Of a stretch of DNA of 10,292 bases, positions 1 to 5,751 are shown piece after piece. The notes below the pieces were generated by a model. It was given only the letters and a program-made list of their open reading frames with translations. It did not search any database and had not been told where the DNA came from. Origin of the DNA: Hyphomicrobiaceae bacterium UBA4460 (GTDB lineage: Bacteria; Pseudomonadota; Alphaproteobacteria; Rhizobiales; Methyloligellaceae); contig DGOS01000116.1 of assembly GCA_002390155.1 (NCBI GenBank), forward strand, positions 284 to 10,575, read 5' to 3'. The position numbers and the translations under genes are program-made. The first letter of the stretch is position 1; each line of letters starts with the position of its first letter.

Positions 1-905
1 CCTACGATCTCGCCGAACTCGCACCCTATATCGACTGGACGCCGTTCTTCCATGCCTGGGAGCTCAAAGGGACTTACCCGCGCATTCTCGACGACGACAA
101 ATACGGCGAGGCCGCGCGTCACCTGTTCGACGATGCGCAAGCCATGCTGAAGCAGATCATTGACGAGAAATGGCTGACGGCGAACGCCGTAGTCGGTTTT
201 TGGCCCGCCAATACGGTGGGCGACGACATCGCGCTCTTCGCCGACGAGACACGGAAGATCCCGCTCGCCACGCTCCACACGCTCCGCCAGCAAATGCGGC
301 GCGATGGATCAAAGCCCAATCTCGCGCTCGCCGACTTCGTCGCACCGAAAGAGACGGGGATCGCCGACTATGTTGGTGGCTTCGCAGTCACCGCCGGTAT
401 CGGCGAGGAGGACGTGGCGCGGCGCTTCGAACGCGCCAATGACGATTACTCGAAGATCCTGGTCAAGTCGCTCGCCGACCGGCTGGCGGAAGCTTTTGCC
501 GAGGCGCTACATGAGAAGGTGCGCCGCGAACTGTGGGGTTACGCGCCGGACGAGACGCTCTCGAACGAGCAGCTCATCGCCGAGAATTATGCCGGCATCC
601 GTCCGGCGCCCGGCTATCCGGCCCAGCCCGACCACACCGAGAAGCGCACGCTGTTCACGCTGCTCGATGCGGAGAACAAGATCGGCGTGAAGCTCACGGA
701 GTCTTGCGCCATGTGGCCCGCGGCCGCCGTGTCGGGTCTCTATTTCTCCCACCCCGAGAGCCGTTATTTCGGCATCGGCAAGATCGGCCGCGATCAAGTC
801 GCCGATTACGCCGCGCGAAAGGGCTGGACCGTCGAGGAGGCCGAGCGTTGGCTCGGGCCCATCCTCAGCTACGATCCCAAGCGGGCCGCAGACGCCGCCG
901 CGTAA
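1..905 (+). CDS. metH: Cobalamin-dependent methionine synthase, C-terminal activation domain (5' end off window)
   Basis: The frame is open from base 3, giving 300 residues up to the TAA at 903-905. It starts inside the protein, so the true start lies upstream. The fragment corresponds to the AdoMet-binding reactivation domain of B12-dependent methionine synthase, which supplies AdoMet and receives flavodoxin electrons to remethylate oxidised cob(II)alamin. Signatures seen: [13 protein letters not shown] near the start; [17 protein letters not shown] around fragment residues 198-214, the AdoMet-binding loop; [15 protein letters not shown]; and a C-terminal block containing [19 protein letters not shown] and a [10 protein letters not shown] ending. 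In E. coli MetH the loop reads GYPACP; here Cys is Gln, a variant I believe is common in alphaproteobacteria (from memory). The homocysteine, folate and cobalamin modules should lie to the left, outside the window. Family assignment is very secure. Confidence 0.97.
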   Translation, partial: YDLAELAPYIDWTPFFHAWELKGTYPRILDDDKYGEAARHLFDDAQAMLKQIIDEKWLTANAVVGFWPANTVGDDIALFADETRKIPLATLHTLRQQMRRDGSKPNLALADFVAPKETGIADYVGGFAVTAGIGEEDVARRFERANDDYSKILVKSLADRLAEAFAEALHEKVRRELWGYAPDETLSNEQLIAENYAGIRPAPGYPAQPDHTEKRTLFTLLDAENKIGVKLTESCAMWPAAAVSGLYFSHPESRYFGIGKIGRDQVADYAARKGWTVEEAERWLGPILSYDPKRAADAAA

Positions 906-980
906 GACAACGCCGACGTCCGAGACCGCCCAGGCGATTAGGTTCGCCGGAGGCGCCACGCTTCATTGAACTGTCGGTGG

Positions 981-996
981 CGGCCCTAAGGGGCCG
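981..996. terminator. Small perfect hairpin between metH and the 27-aa peptide gene
   Basis: CGGCCC (981-986), loop TAAG, GGGCCG (991-996): a perfect six-base-pair GC-rich stem 75 bases after the metH stop and 12 bases past the stop of the convergent peptide gene at 1009. It could end transcription from either side, but no real T-run follows on either strand, so an intrinsic terminator is only a possibility. Nothing else was recognised in 906-1008. Confidence 0.35.
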
Positions 997-1008
997 AAAG
1001 CCTCGCTC

Positions 1009-1092
1009 TTAGATCATCCCTAGGATGACGGCGGCGAGGAAACCGAAAGATACGATCGCCATCACGGCGGTCAGTTTGGCTGTGAGTTCCAT
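1009..1092 (-). CDS. 27-residue single-helix membrane peptide, unknown function
   Basis: A 28-codon frame on the minus strand, ATG at 1092 and TAA at 1009, below the usual gene-finding length. The peptide starts MELTAKLTAV and ends AAVILGMI. After an N-terminus with one Glu and one Lys, residues 7-27 are uncharged and hydrophobic enough for one membrane-spanning helix. Support for a real gene is strong for its size: AAGGAG (1101-1106) lies 8 bases before the ATG, and a TTGGCA/TAAAAT promoter lies further upstream (1141-1170). It is followed by a small hairpin and the metH 3' end. It is separated from the GNAT gene by 245 bases, so it looks monocistronic. I recall similar unnamed tiny proteins in Rhizobiales but cannot verify this. 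Function is unknown; a small regulator or subunit of a membrane complex is a guess. Confidence 0.72.
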   Translation of the reverse strand: MELTAKLTAVMAIVSFGFLAAVILGMI

Positions 1093-1100
1093 CGGAAGCT

Positions 1101-1106
1101 CTCCTT
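1101..1106 (-). promoter_or_regulatory. Ribosome binding site of the 27-aa peptide gene
   Basis: Reads AAGGAG on the minus strand (inside GGAAAGGAGA), 8 bases before the ATG at 1092. It is among the closest matches to the Shine-Dalgarno consensus in the window and the main reason to accept so short a gene. Confidence 0.7.
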
Positions 1107-1140
1107 TCCGATTGGGGGGTGCCCGTTGCCGAACTGTCGG

Positions 1141-1170
1141 ATTTTACTGGGTCCCCTCAAGTCGTGCCAA
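1141..1170 (-). promoter_or_regulatory. Probable sigma70-type promoter for the 27-aa peptide gene
   Basis: On the minus strand TTGGCA (1165-1170) and TAAAAT (1141-1146) are separated by 18 bases. Each matches the TTGACA/TATAAT consensus at five of six positions. The predicted start near 1134 gives a leader of about 40 bases before the ATG at 1092. The rest of 1171-1337 is AT-richer than the surroundings (for example an A/T-rich stretch at 1258-1275), with no gene recognised on either strand. Confidence 0.45.
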
Positions 1171-1337
1171 GGTGTTTTCTTGCTGCGCCGCACAATCGTG
1201 AAGAGCTGCAAGCTGATGCAAACAACGTTGATTGGGCCTTTTTGGTTCGTCCCAAACCGAAATTTTTTTCCAAATCCCGGATTTCCGCCACGAATGGGGC
1301 GGGTCCGTTTGAGCGCGGAACGTGGCGCCTAAGGCGG

Positions 1338-1844
1338 TCAGGAAAAGCTGTGGAAAAGCGTACGGCGCAGCAGGATATCCTCGAACCCGTCGGCGACGAG
1401 GTCCGGCAGCGCGGCGGTCTCCTCAAATCCGTGACGCTGGTAAAAGCGTAAGGCCGACGCGTTGCCGCGCGAAGCACACACCCAGAGATTCCGGGCCTCT
1501 AAGCGGCTTGCCTCCTGCGCGAGCCAATTGAGGACGGCCGCCCCCAAGCCGCGCCCTTGGGATGCGGGCAGGATGGCCAGCAACTCGACATACGGCCCAA
1601 GGAGCCAGGGGTAGCGGATCGAGACGGCGCCGGCGGGCGCGCCGTCGACGTCGATGACATAGCGGCGGGCGCCATCGTCGCGAGCGGCGAGAAAGCGCGT
1701 CATCGCCTCGGCGGAGTAGCCCATCTGCGACCACGGCGGCATCGCGACAATGGCCTCAGCGAGCCTGGCGCAGTCTTGTTCCGAAGGTGGGCGAAGCCGT
1801 CCAACCGAAAGATCAGCGCTGCCGGAAAGTGGAGAGTGATCCAT
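1338..1844 (-). CDS. GNAT-family N-acetyltransferase
   Basis: 168 residues, a normal length for a single GNAT domain, which transfers an acetyl group from acetyl-CoA to an amine. The acetyl-CoA pyrophosphate loop is visible as QGRGLG (residues 96-101) within the motif A block LLAILPASQGRGLG, and motif B as NASALRFYQRHGFEE (128-142). The central strand YVIDVDGAPAGAVSIRYPW (62-80) is also typical. The substrate cannot be told; the RimI-like architecture fits small molecules as well as proteins. The ATG at 1844 lies 32 bases inside the upstream deacetylase gene (stop at 1813), in another frame. It has only a weak purine run (AAGACAAAGA) before it, so translation is probably coupled to the deacetylase. 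No clear terminator follows, only a 4-bp stem at the stop. Confidence 0.9.
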   Translation of the reverse strand: MDHSPLSGSADLSVGRLRPPSEQDCARLAEAIVAMPPWSQMGYSAEAMTRFLAARDDGARRYVIDVDGAPAGAVSIRYPWLLGPYVELLAILPASQGRGLGAAVLNWLAQEASRLEARNLWVCASRGNASALRFYQRHGFEETAALPDLVADGFEDILLRRTLFHSFS

Positions 1845-2865
1845 TCTTTGTCTTGCGCCGTTTGGCGCGCGCCACGCGAGCTCGATTGTCTCCTGGACGA
1901 CTGAGATAGCACGTTTCCGCGATGACGGGTTTTCCTGCGGCGAGCAATTCGCCGACCGTGACGAACTCGTAGCCTTGGCTCTTGAGCTTCGGCAGGGCGA
2001 GCGCGAGAGCTTCTGCGGTTCTCCGACCGCGTCCGTTCGCGTGCGCCACGACGATGGCGCCCGGATGGGCCTTCGTGAGAATCGTATTGGCCATGGTCTT
2101 GGCCGAGATGCGCGGATCGGGATCGCCCGTCACGATGTCCCATTGGACCGCGAGTTGCCCCGCCTCGGCCACCGCGGTCAGCGCCTTGGCATTGCACCGC
2201 CCGTAAGGAAACCGCATCAAGGTCATGCGTGTCTGAATGTCGGGCGCGGGGTCCGTGGCGCAGGCGCGGGCTTTGAGAGCGCTTTTCGCCCGGGCATAGG
2301 CGGCCTCGGTCAGACGGACCTCGTCGCTCAGCGTTGCTTTGCTCGCCTTCGTAAAGTCTCGATGGCGAAGACCATGGCCGCCAATTTCGAAATTGGGGTC
2401 GGCAATCAATTGCTGGGCGCGCTCAGGATGGCTCTCCAGCCACTTTCCGCCGGCGAAGAAGGTTGCTTTGATGCCCTCCTTCCGCAGGAGATCGACCACG
2501 CGGTAATCATATCCGGCGCGGCGGCCGCCGCTTTCGCACAAGTCGAAGGTAAGCGCGATTAGCTTCTCGCCGTCCGGCAGATCGACGCTGCGGATCGAGC
2601 CGCGCAATTCCTCCGATACCGGCTCCGGATCGGGCAGAGCTTCCGTCCTCAGCGCTTTCAGATCGAACCGCGTGGCGGACGGCGGAGCCTTGAGCTCAGC
2701 TTTCGACCCGGCGAGCGCCTCGGAGGTCCAACAGCGCGCGAGCACGCCGGCGTCTTCGGCTGGGCCGAGGTTTTTTGTTGAACCTATGTCTTCGGCATGT
2801 GCCGTGCTCACGCAGAAAACCGCGAGCGCGCGCAACCCCGACAACACCGCACGGATCAGCGCCAT
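1813..2865 (-). CDS. Exported polysaccharide deacetylase (NodB/CE4 family)
   Basis: 350 residues. A signal peptide ends near AHA-ED (residue 24), so it should act in the periplasm or outside. Residues about 100-305 form a NodB-type fold, which removes N- or O-acetyl groups from sugars using a metal. Motifs seen: LTFDLCES (105-112, motif 1), HGLRH (164-168, the two metal-binding His), RFPYG (218-222, motif 3) and IVVAHANG with His275 (motif 5). In motif 1 the second Asp of the classical TFDD is Leu, so the usual Asp metal ligand is missing. Other proteobacterial proteins carry TFDLCE, so this looks like a subfamily rather than damage. The C-terminal 40 residues are basic. Substrate unknown. 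The ATG at 2865 has AAGGGGA about 9 bases before it. It lies 59 bases after the VWA gene and overlaps the downstream GNAT gene. Confidence 0.92.
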   Translation of the reverse strand: MALIRAVLSGLRALAVFCVSTAHAEDIGSTKNLGPAEDAGVLARCWTSEALAGSKAELKAPPSATRFDLKALRTEALPDPEPVSEELRGSIRSVDLPDGEKLIALTFDLCESGGRRAGYDYRVVDLLRKEGIKATFFAGGKWLESHPERAQQLIADPNFEIGGHGLRHRDFTKASKATLSDEVRLTEAAYARAKSALKARACATDPAPDIQTRMTLMRFPYGRCNAKALTAVAEAGQLAVQWDIVTGDPDPRISAKTMANTILTKAHPGAIVVAHANGRGRRTAEALALALPKLKSQGYEFVTVGELLAAGKPVIAETCYLSRPGDNRARVARAKRRKTKNGSLSTFRQR

Positions 2866-2898
2866 AAGGCATCGTCCCCTTTGGGCAATCTATCGGAC

Positions 2899-2919
2899 CG
2901 TCGCGTGCTGAGTGCGACG
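2899..2919 (-). terminator. Six-base-pair hairpin after the VWA gene
   Basis: On the minus strand CGTCGC, a nine-base loop, then GCGACG, starting 5 bases after the VWA stop codon (2925) and ending 33 bases before the deacetylase start (2865). There is no T-run after it. It may be a weak terminator, an RNA-stability element, or chance. Confidence 0.25.
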
Positions 2920-2924
2920 AAAGA

Positions 2925-3671
2925 CTAGCGAATTTGCCTGAGCGGAGCCTGGGAGACCATCGGGCAATCCAATGTCTTTTCCAGAGCGTCGATGAGCTCG
3001 CCCTCGTCGTTGGCCTTGATGTACAGGCCGTTGTTTTCGTCGGCGACGCACATCAGATCCATGAAGTTGTTGCCGCCGGTCCAGGAGAATCCGGAATAGC
3101 GGAACGCGATGACGTGGATGGTGAGCTGGTACGCTTCTTGGTGGAGCAGCTTGGCCAGCTCGCAAGGTGAGCGCCCGCAGGTTTCCTCGCCGTCGGTCAC
3201 CAGGACAATGACGCCCGGCTTATTGCGGAAGTCGAGCGCTTCGGCCGCTTGCTCAAAGCCCTCGGTCAGCGGCGTCTTGCCGGCCGGGATCAACCGGTTC
3301 ACCACGCGCATGATGGGCTTGGCGGCGTCGATGGTTGGCTTGAGGTTGAGGGTGACGTTGCACTGATTGTAGGGACCTGGACCGTACGTCACGAGGCCGA
3401 CGCGGCGGAACCGCGTGGCACTCGGTAGGACGTGGCCCAGTGCTGAACGCACCTCATCTATGCGCGGGCGTGAATTCGGGATACCCAGAGTTTGGTTTCC
3501 GGACATGGAGCCGGACGCATCGAAGACGATCATGGCGTCGTCGGTGCAAGGGCCTTTTTTGGCGCTTTGCCCGACGGCCAGGCTGGCCACGCCAGCGACA
3601 GCGATCGCGGCGATGCCGGCGATCAGCCGAGAGGGCAGATGGTCGGCAAATCCAATGCCACGACGCTGCAT
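2925..3671 (-). CDS. Exported von Willebrand factor A domain protein
   Basis: 248 residues from the chosen ATG at 3671. An in-frame ATG at 3722 would add 17 residues but has no ribosome site, whereas 3671 has AAGGGAG nine bases upstream and gives a proper export signal: a basic start, then a hydrophobic stretch at residues about 16-34. The mature protein is one VWA domain. The metal-ion adhesion site is complete: DASGS (51-55), Thr133 in GKTPL, and Asp160 in VTDGEE. Such domains bind protein partners through a divalent cation. Six Cys (42, 104, 165, 170, 208, 236), none in the signal, suggest up to three disulfides in an oxidising compartment. No sortase, transmembrane or second enzymatic domain is present. 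Partner unknown. Neighbours are ChaA upstream and the deacetylase 59 bases downstream. Confidence 0.88.
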   Translation of the reverse strand: MQRRGIGFADHLPSRLIAGIAAIAVAGVASLAVGQSAKKGPCTDDAMIVFDASGSMSGNQTLGIPNSRPRIDEVRSALGHVLPSATRFRRVGLVTYGPGPYNQCNVTLNLKPTIDAAKPIMRVVNRLIPAGKTPLTEGFEQAAEALDFRNKPGVIVLVTDGEETCGRSPCELAKLLHQEAYQLTIHVIAFRYSGFSWTGGNNFMDLMCVADENNGLYIKANDEGELIDALEKTLDCPMVSQAPLRQIR

Positions 3672-3680
3672 ATGACGACA

Positions 3681-3687
3681 CTCCCTT
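3681..3687 (-). promoter_or_regulatory. Ribosome binding site that fixes the VWA start
   Basis: AAGGGAG on the minus strand, 9 bases before the ATG at 3671. The alternative start at 3722 has no such site, so this decides in favour of the shorter 248-residue product. Confidence 0.6.
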
Positions 3688-3690
3688 GGT

Positions 3691-3716
3691 AATTTCGGCG
3701 CGAGTGTAGCGAAATT
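3691..3716 (-). repeat. Inverted repeat in the VWA leader
   Basis: AATTTCG (3691-3697) and CGAAATT (3710-3716) are perfect reverse complements with a 12-base spacer, just upstream of the VWA ribosome binding site. It could be an operator or a leader hairpin. If translation instead began at 3722 the repeat would be coding, which is one more argument for the 3671 start. Confidence 0.35.
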
Positions 3717-3771
3717 CCGCATATGAATGGAATAGCAGGAATTCCGGGACGTCCGCTGCCCGTCCGTCCGC

Positions 3772-4800
3772 TCAAGGGCTGAAGATCAAAAGGATATAGA
3801 CGAAGAACAGAAGCAGGTGGACGACGCCTTGCAGCACGTTGGTGCGCCCGCCGCCGAATGTGTGGCCGCTGATGAAAAGGGTGAGGACCAGCAGCACCGT
3901 CTCGGTCCCGGTCAGCCCCAGATGCACGTCGCGCCCGGTGACCATGCCGATCAGCAATACGGCAGGGATCGTGAGGCCGATCGTCGACAGGGCGGAGCCC
4001 AGGCAGACATTCACCGCCCGCTGAAGGCGATTGGCGAGTGCGGCATGAAACGCCGTGAGGGCTTCCGGCGCCAAGACCAGAATGGCGATCAAGATGCCGC
4101 CAAGCTCGTCGGGCAGGTCGAGATCCTCGATGCCGTAATCGACGATGACCGCGAGATATTCGGCGAGCAGCACCACGGGTAGAAGCGACAGGATCAGCAT
4201 GGCCACGTGGTACGCGAGCGACCCGGTCGCCGCCTTCCTGTCTCCACGCTTGGGGCTCGCTGCCACAGCTTCGGCGGGCTCGTCGAAGAAGGCGCGGTGC
4301 CGTAGCGTCTGAATAGCGAGGAACACGCCGTAGAACAGCAGCGTGACGGCGAGGAACATCCATGCTTTGCCGGGCGCGTTGATCGGGTCCGGCGGTGCCT
4401 TCGTATAGTTGGGCAGGATGAGCGCGAAGACGGAAAGCGCGGTGATGACGACGAGGAAGGAGCGCGCGCCCGCCAAATTGTAATCTTGCTCCCAATAGCG
4501 CAGCGCACCGATGAGAAGCGCTATGCCGACCATGCCGTTCAGCACAATCATCAAGGTGGCGAACATCGCATCGCGGGCGAGCGTCGGATTGTTTTCGCCG
4601 TGGATCATGATCGAAGCCAGCAGCGCAACTTCGATGACGATGACCGAAAGGGTCAGGATCAAGGTGCCGTAGGGCTCGCCGAGATATTCGGCAACCGCGT
4701 CGGCGTGGGTCATCACGCCGAAGAGGAAGGCGAACAGCACGACCGTGCGCAGGTGATTGCTCAGGTCCGCCAGGAATGTGTCTCCGAATGCGAAGAACAC
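3772..4800 (-). CDS. chaA: Ca2+/H+ antiporter, ChaA family (N-terminus probably frameshifted)
   Basis: 342 residues from a GTG at 4800, the first possible usual start in this frame. It is an inner-membrane cation/proton exchanger of the CaCA superfamily with about ten hydrophobic helices. Both ion-binding repeats are visible: GEPYGTLILTLSVIVIEV (41-58, Glu57) and PEALTAFHAALANRLQRA (245-262, Glu246) followed by GSALSTIGLTIP. HADAVAEYLGEPYGTLIL, GRTNVLQG near residues 318-325 and the IF-S/A ending match E. coli ChaA as I remember it (366 aa). The GTG has no ribosome site, and the residues encoded just upstream in the same frame (IAPAIAGILTTIV) complete the first helix, so 4800 is unlikely to be the native start. 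The frame has no ATG, GTG or TTG between 4800 and the TGA at 4921-4923. See the next entry. Divergent from the TetR gene. Confidence 0.9.
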   Translation of the reverse strand: MFFAFGDTFLADLSNHLRTVVLFAFLFGVMTHADAVAEYLGEPYGTLILTLSVIVIEVALLASIMIHGENNPTLARDAMFATLMIVLNGMVGIALLIGALRYWEQDYNLAGARSFLVVITALSVFALILPNYTKAPPDPINAPGKAWMFLAVTLLFYGVFLAIQTLRHRAFFDEPAEAVAASPKRGDRKAATGSLAYHVAMLILSLLPVVLLAEYLAVIVDYGIEDLDLPDELGGILIAILVLAPEALTAFHAALANRLQRAVNVCLGSALSTIGLTIPAVLLIGMVTGRDVHLGLTGTETVLLVLTLFISGHTFGGGRTNVLQGVVHLLLFFVYILLIFSP

Positions 4801-4924
4801 AATGGTGGTGAGAATGCCGGCGATGGCGGGAGCAATGCTGGCCAGACGGAACGACGGCGGCGTTTTTCGCGGCCGTCTTCTTCGGGACGCGTTTGCGTCG
4901 GCTTCCGGCCGTTCGTTCTTTCAT
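4801..4924 (-). other. chaA: Displaced 5' end of chaA, split over two frames at an A5 run
   Basis: An ATG at 4924 opens a frame encoding a basic start, MKERTAGSRRKRVPKKTAAK, that runs into the wrong frame for ChaA. The ChaA frame itself reads FRLASIAPAIAGILTTIV directly before the GTG at 4800 but has no start. Removing one base from the A5 run (T5 at 4863-4867 on the plus strand) joins the two as ...KKTAAKTPPSFRLASIAP..., giving a protein of about 382 residues with a normal basic N-terminus and a complete first helix. So either the sequence carries a one-base insertion error or mutation, or +1 frameshifting occurs, or an unusual start is used. The ATG at 4924 has only a weak GAGC upstream. 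Confidence 0.6.
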
Positions 4925-4951
4925 CGGGTCTGCTCGTGCGGGTTCGAACAA

Positions 4952-4964
4952 CGCCTGACAGGCG
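4952..4964. repeat. Thirteen-base palindrome in the chaA leader/promoter region
   Basis: CGCCTG-A-CAGGCG, perfect arms around one central base, 28 bases before the ATG at 4924 on the chaA side of the divergent intergenic region. It may be a protein-binding site for chaA control or a short mRNA hairpin; chance is also possible in GC-rich DNA. No convincing -35/-10 pair for chaA was seen in 4925-5065. Confidence 0.3.
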
Positions 4965-5065
4965 ATTCACGGGAAAAACCTATCACGACGCCTAAGGGCC
5001 TTGCCCGCGCGCGAGCGGCCGTACCCAACTCCTTTCGACAGGCGCTAGCCGCCGCCAGGCCTTTG

Positions 5066-5084
5066 ATGTAAAAGCCGTTTACAT
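5066..5084. promoter_or_regulatory. Palindromic operator overlapping the TetR start codon
   Basis: ATGTAAA (5066-5072) and TTTACAT (5078-5084) are perfect inverted repeats around AGCCG. The 19-base site includes the first two bases of the ATG at 5083. Spacing and position are those of a TetR-family autoregulatory operator: a bound dimer would block initiation at its own gene and could also affect the divergent chaA. That this TetR binds here is inference from position. Confidence 0.6.
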
Positions 5085-5751
5085 GACTCACTCAGGCCGC
5101 GGCTGGCGGCGTTCAGGCTCATATCATCACGGCAACCTGAAAGAGGTGCTGCTGGAGGCGGCGCGCAAGCTCATCGAAGAGCATGGCGCATTCGGCTTCA
5201 GCCTGACCGAGGCCGCGCGGCTGGCCGGGGTCAGCCCCGCCGCGCCCTATCGCCATTTCCGTGATCGCGATGCGCTCCTTGCCGAGGTCGCCCGCAGCGG
5301 CTTCGAGCGCTTCGCCGCGCGGCTCGACGCGGCATGGAACAACGGCATTCCGACGCCGCTGTCCGCGTTCGAAAATTTGGGCCGCGCTTATCTCGCCTTC
5401 GCCCGCGAAGAGCCGGCCAGCTACACGGTGATGTTCGAGAGCGGCTTGGCGCCGGGCACCGAAGGCGAGAACATCCCCGCCGCCGAGCAAGCCTTCGACG
5501 TTCTCCAAAAGGCCGCCGAGGCGCTATGCCGTCAGCTGCCGGAAGACGAACGGCCGCCGATCAAGCTGGTCAGCCTGCACATCTGGACCATGGCGCATGG
5601 CGTCGCCTCGCTGTTTGCCCAAGAGGGCAGGGCGGCGCGCAAAGTCCCCATGACCTCCGAAGAGGTCCTTGAGAGCGGGCTGCTCATCTACTTGAAAGGA
5701 CTCGGCGTTCTCTCCGAAAGCGAGGAGGACGGGTCGACGCTTGAGAGCTAG
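5083..5751 (+). CDS. TetR/AcrR-family transcriptional regulator with WHG-type C-terminal domain
   Basis: 222 residues. The N-terminal DNA-binding domain has the YHHGNLKEVLLEAA helix (14-27) and the helix-turn-helix SLTEAARLAGVSPAAPYRHF (40-59). The C-terminal ligand and dimerisation part contains a W-x3-HG signature, WTMAHGVASLF (168-178), typical of the WHG group (PF13305-like). Such repressors release DNA when a small molecule binds; the ligand cannot be deduced. The ATG at 5083 is the only sensible start, because upstream codons in frame offer none with a ribosome site. It lies inside the operator palindrome, so the mRNA is probably leaderless or has a very short leader. The divergent neighbour is chaA, a candidate target besides itself. 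The stop interlocks with the stop of the convergent lysozyme gene (shared CTAG). Confidence 0.93.
   Translation: MTHSGRGWRRSGSYHHGNLKEVLLEAARKLIEEHGAFGFSLTEAARLAGVSPAAPYRHFRDRDALLAEVARSGFERFAARLDAAWNNGIPTPLSAFENLGRAYLAFAREEPASYTVMFESGLAPGTEGENIPAAEQAFDVLQKAAEALCRQLPEDERPPIKLVSLHIWTMAHGVASLFAQEGRAARKVPMTSEEVLESGLLIYLKGLGVLSESEEDGSTLES

Noticed and set aside
594..640. Cys to Gln change in the MetH AdoMet-binding loop (GYPAQP instead of GYPACP)
   Set aside because: I believe this is a normal variant in alphaproteobacterial MetH. The rest of the motif is intact, so it is not a sign of loss of function.
2925..3671. VWA protein as part of a tellurite-resistance or MoxR-VWA ATPase system
   Set aside because: It has an export signal, and no MoxR ATPase, TerD-like or other partner gene is in the window.
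3623..4951. A 442-codon open frame on the minus strand over the chaA region
   Set aside because: Beyond about the first 25 codons it reads as Arg/Pro/His-rich low-complexity sequence, a shadow of the chaA frame in GC-rich DNA. Only its first codons (from 4924) are likely to be meaningful, as the displaced chaA start.
984..4996. Repeated CCTAAGG-like strings near 985, 1328 and 4989
   Set aside because: Too short and with differing flanks. They look like chance or small separate hairpins rather than a repeat family.
4925..5025. Small TTG-started frame in the chaA leader ending in a TGA that overlaps the ATG at 4924
   Set aside because: The AGGAG directly abuts the TTG with no spacing, and the product is Arg-rich without pattern, so a leader peptide is not supported.
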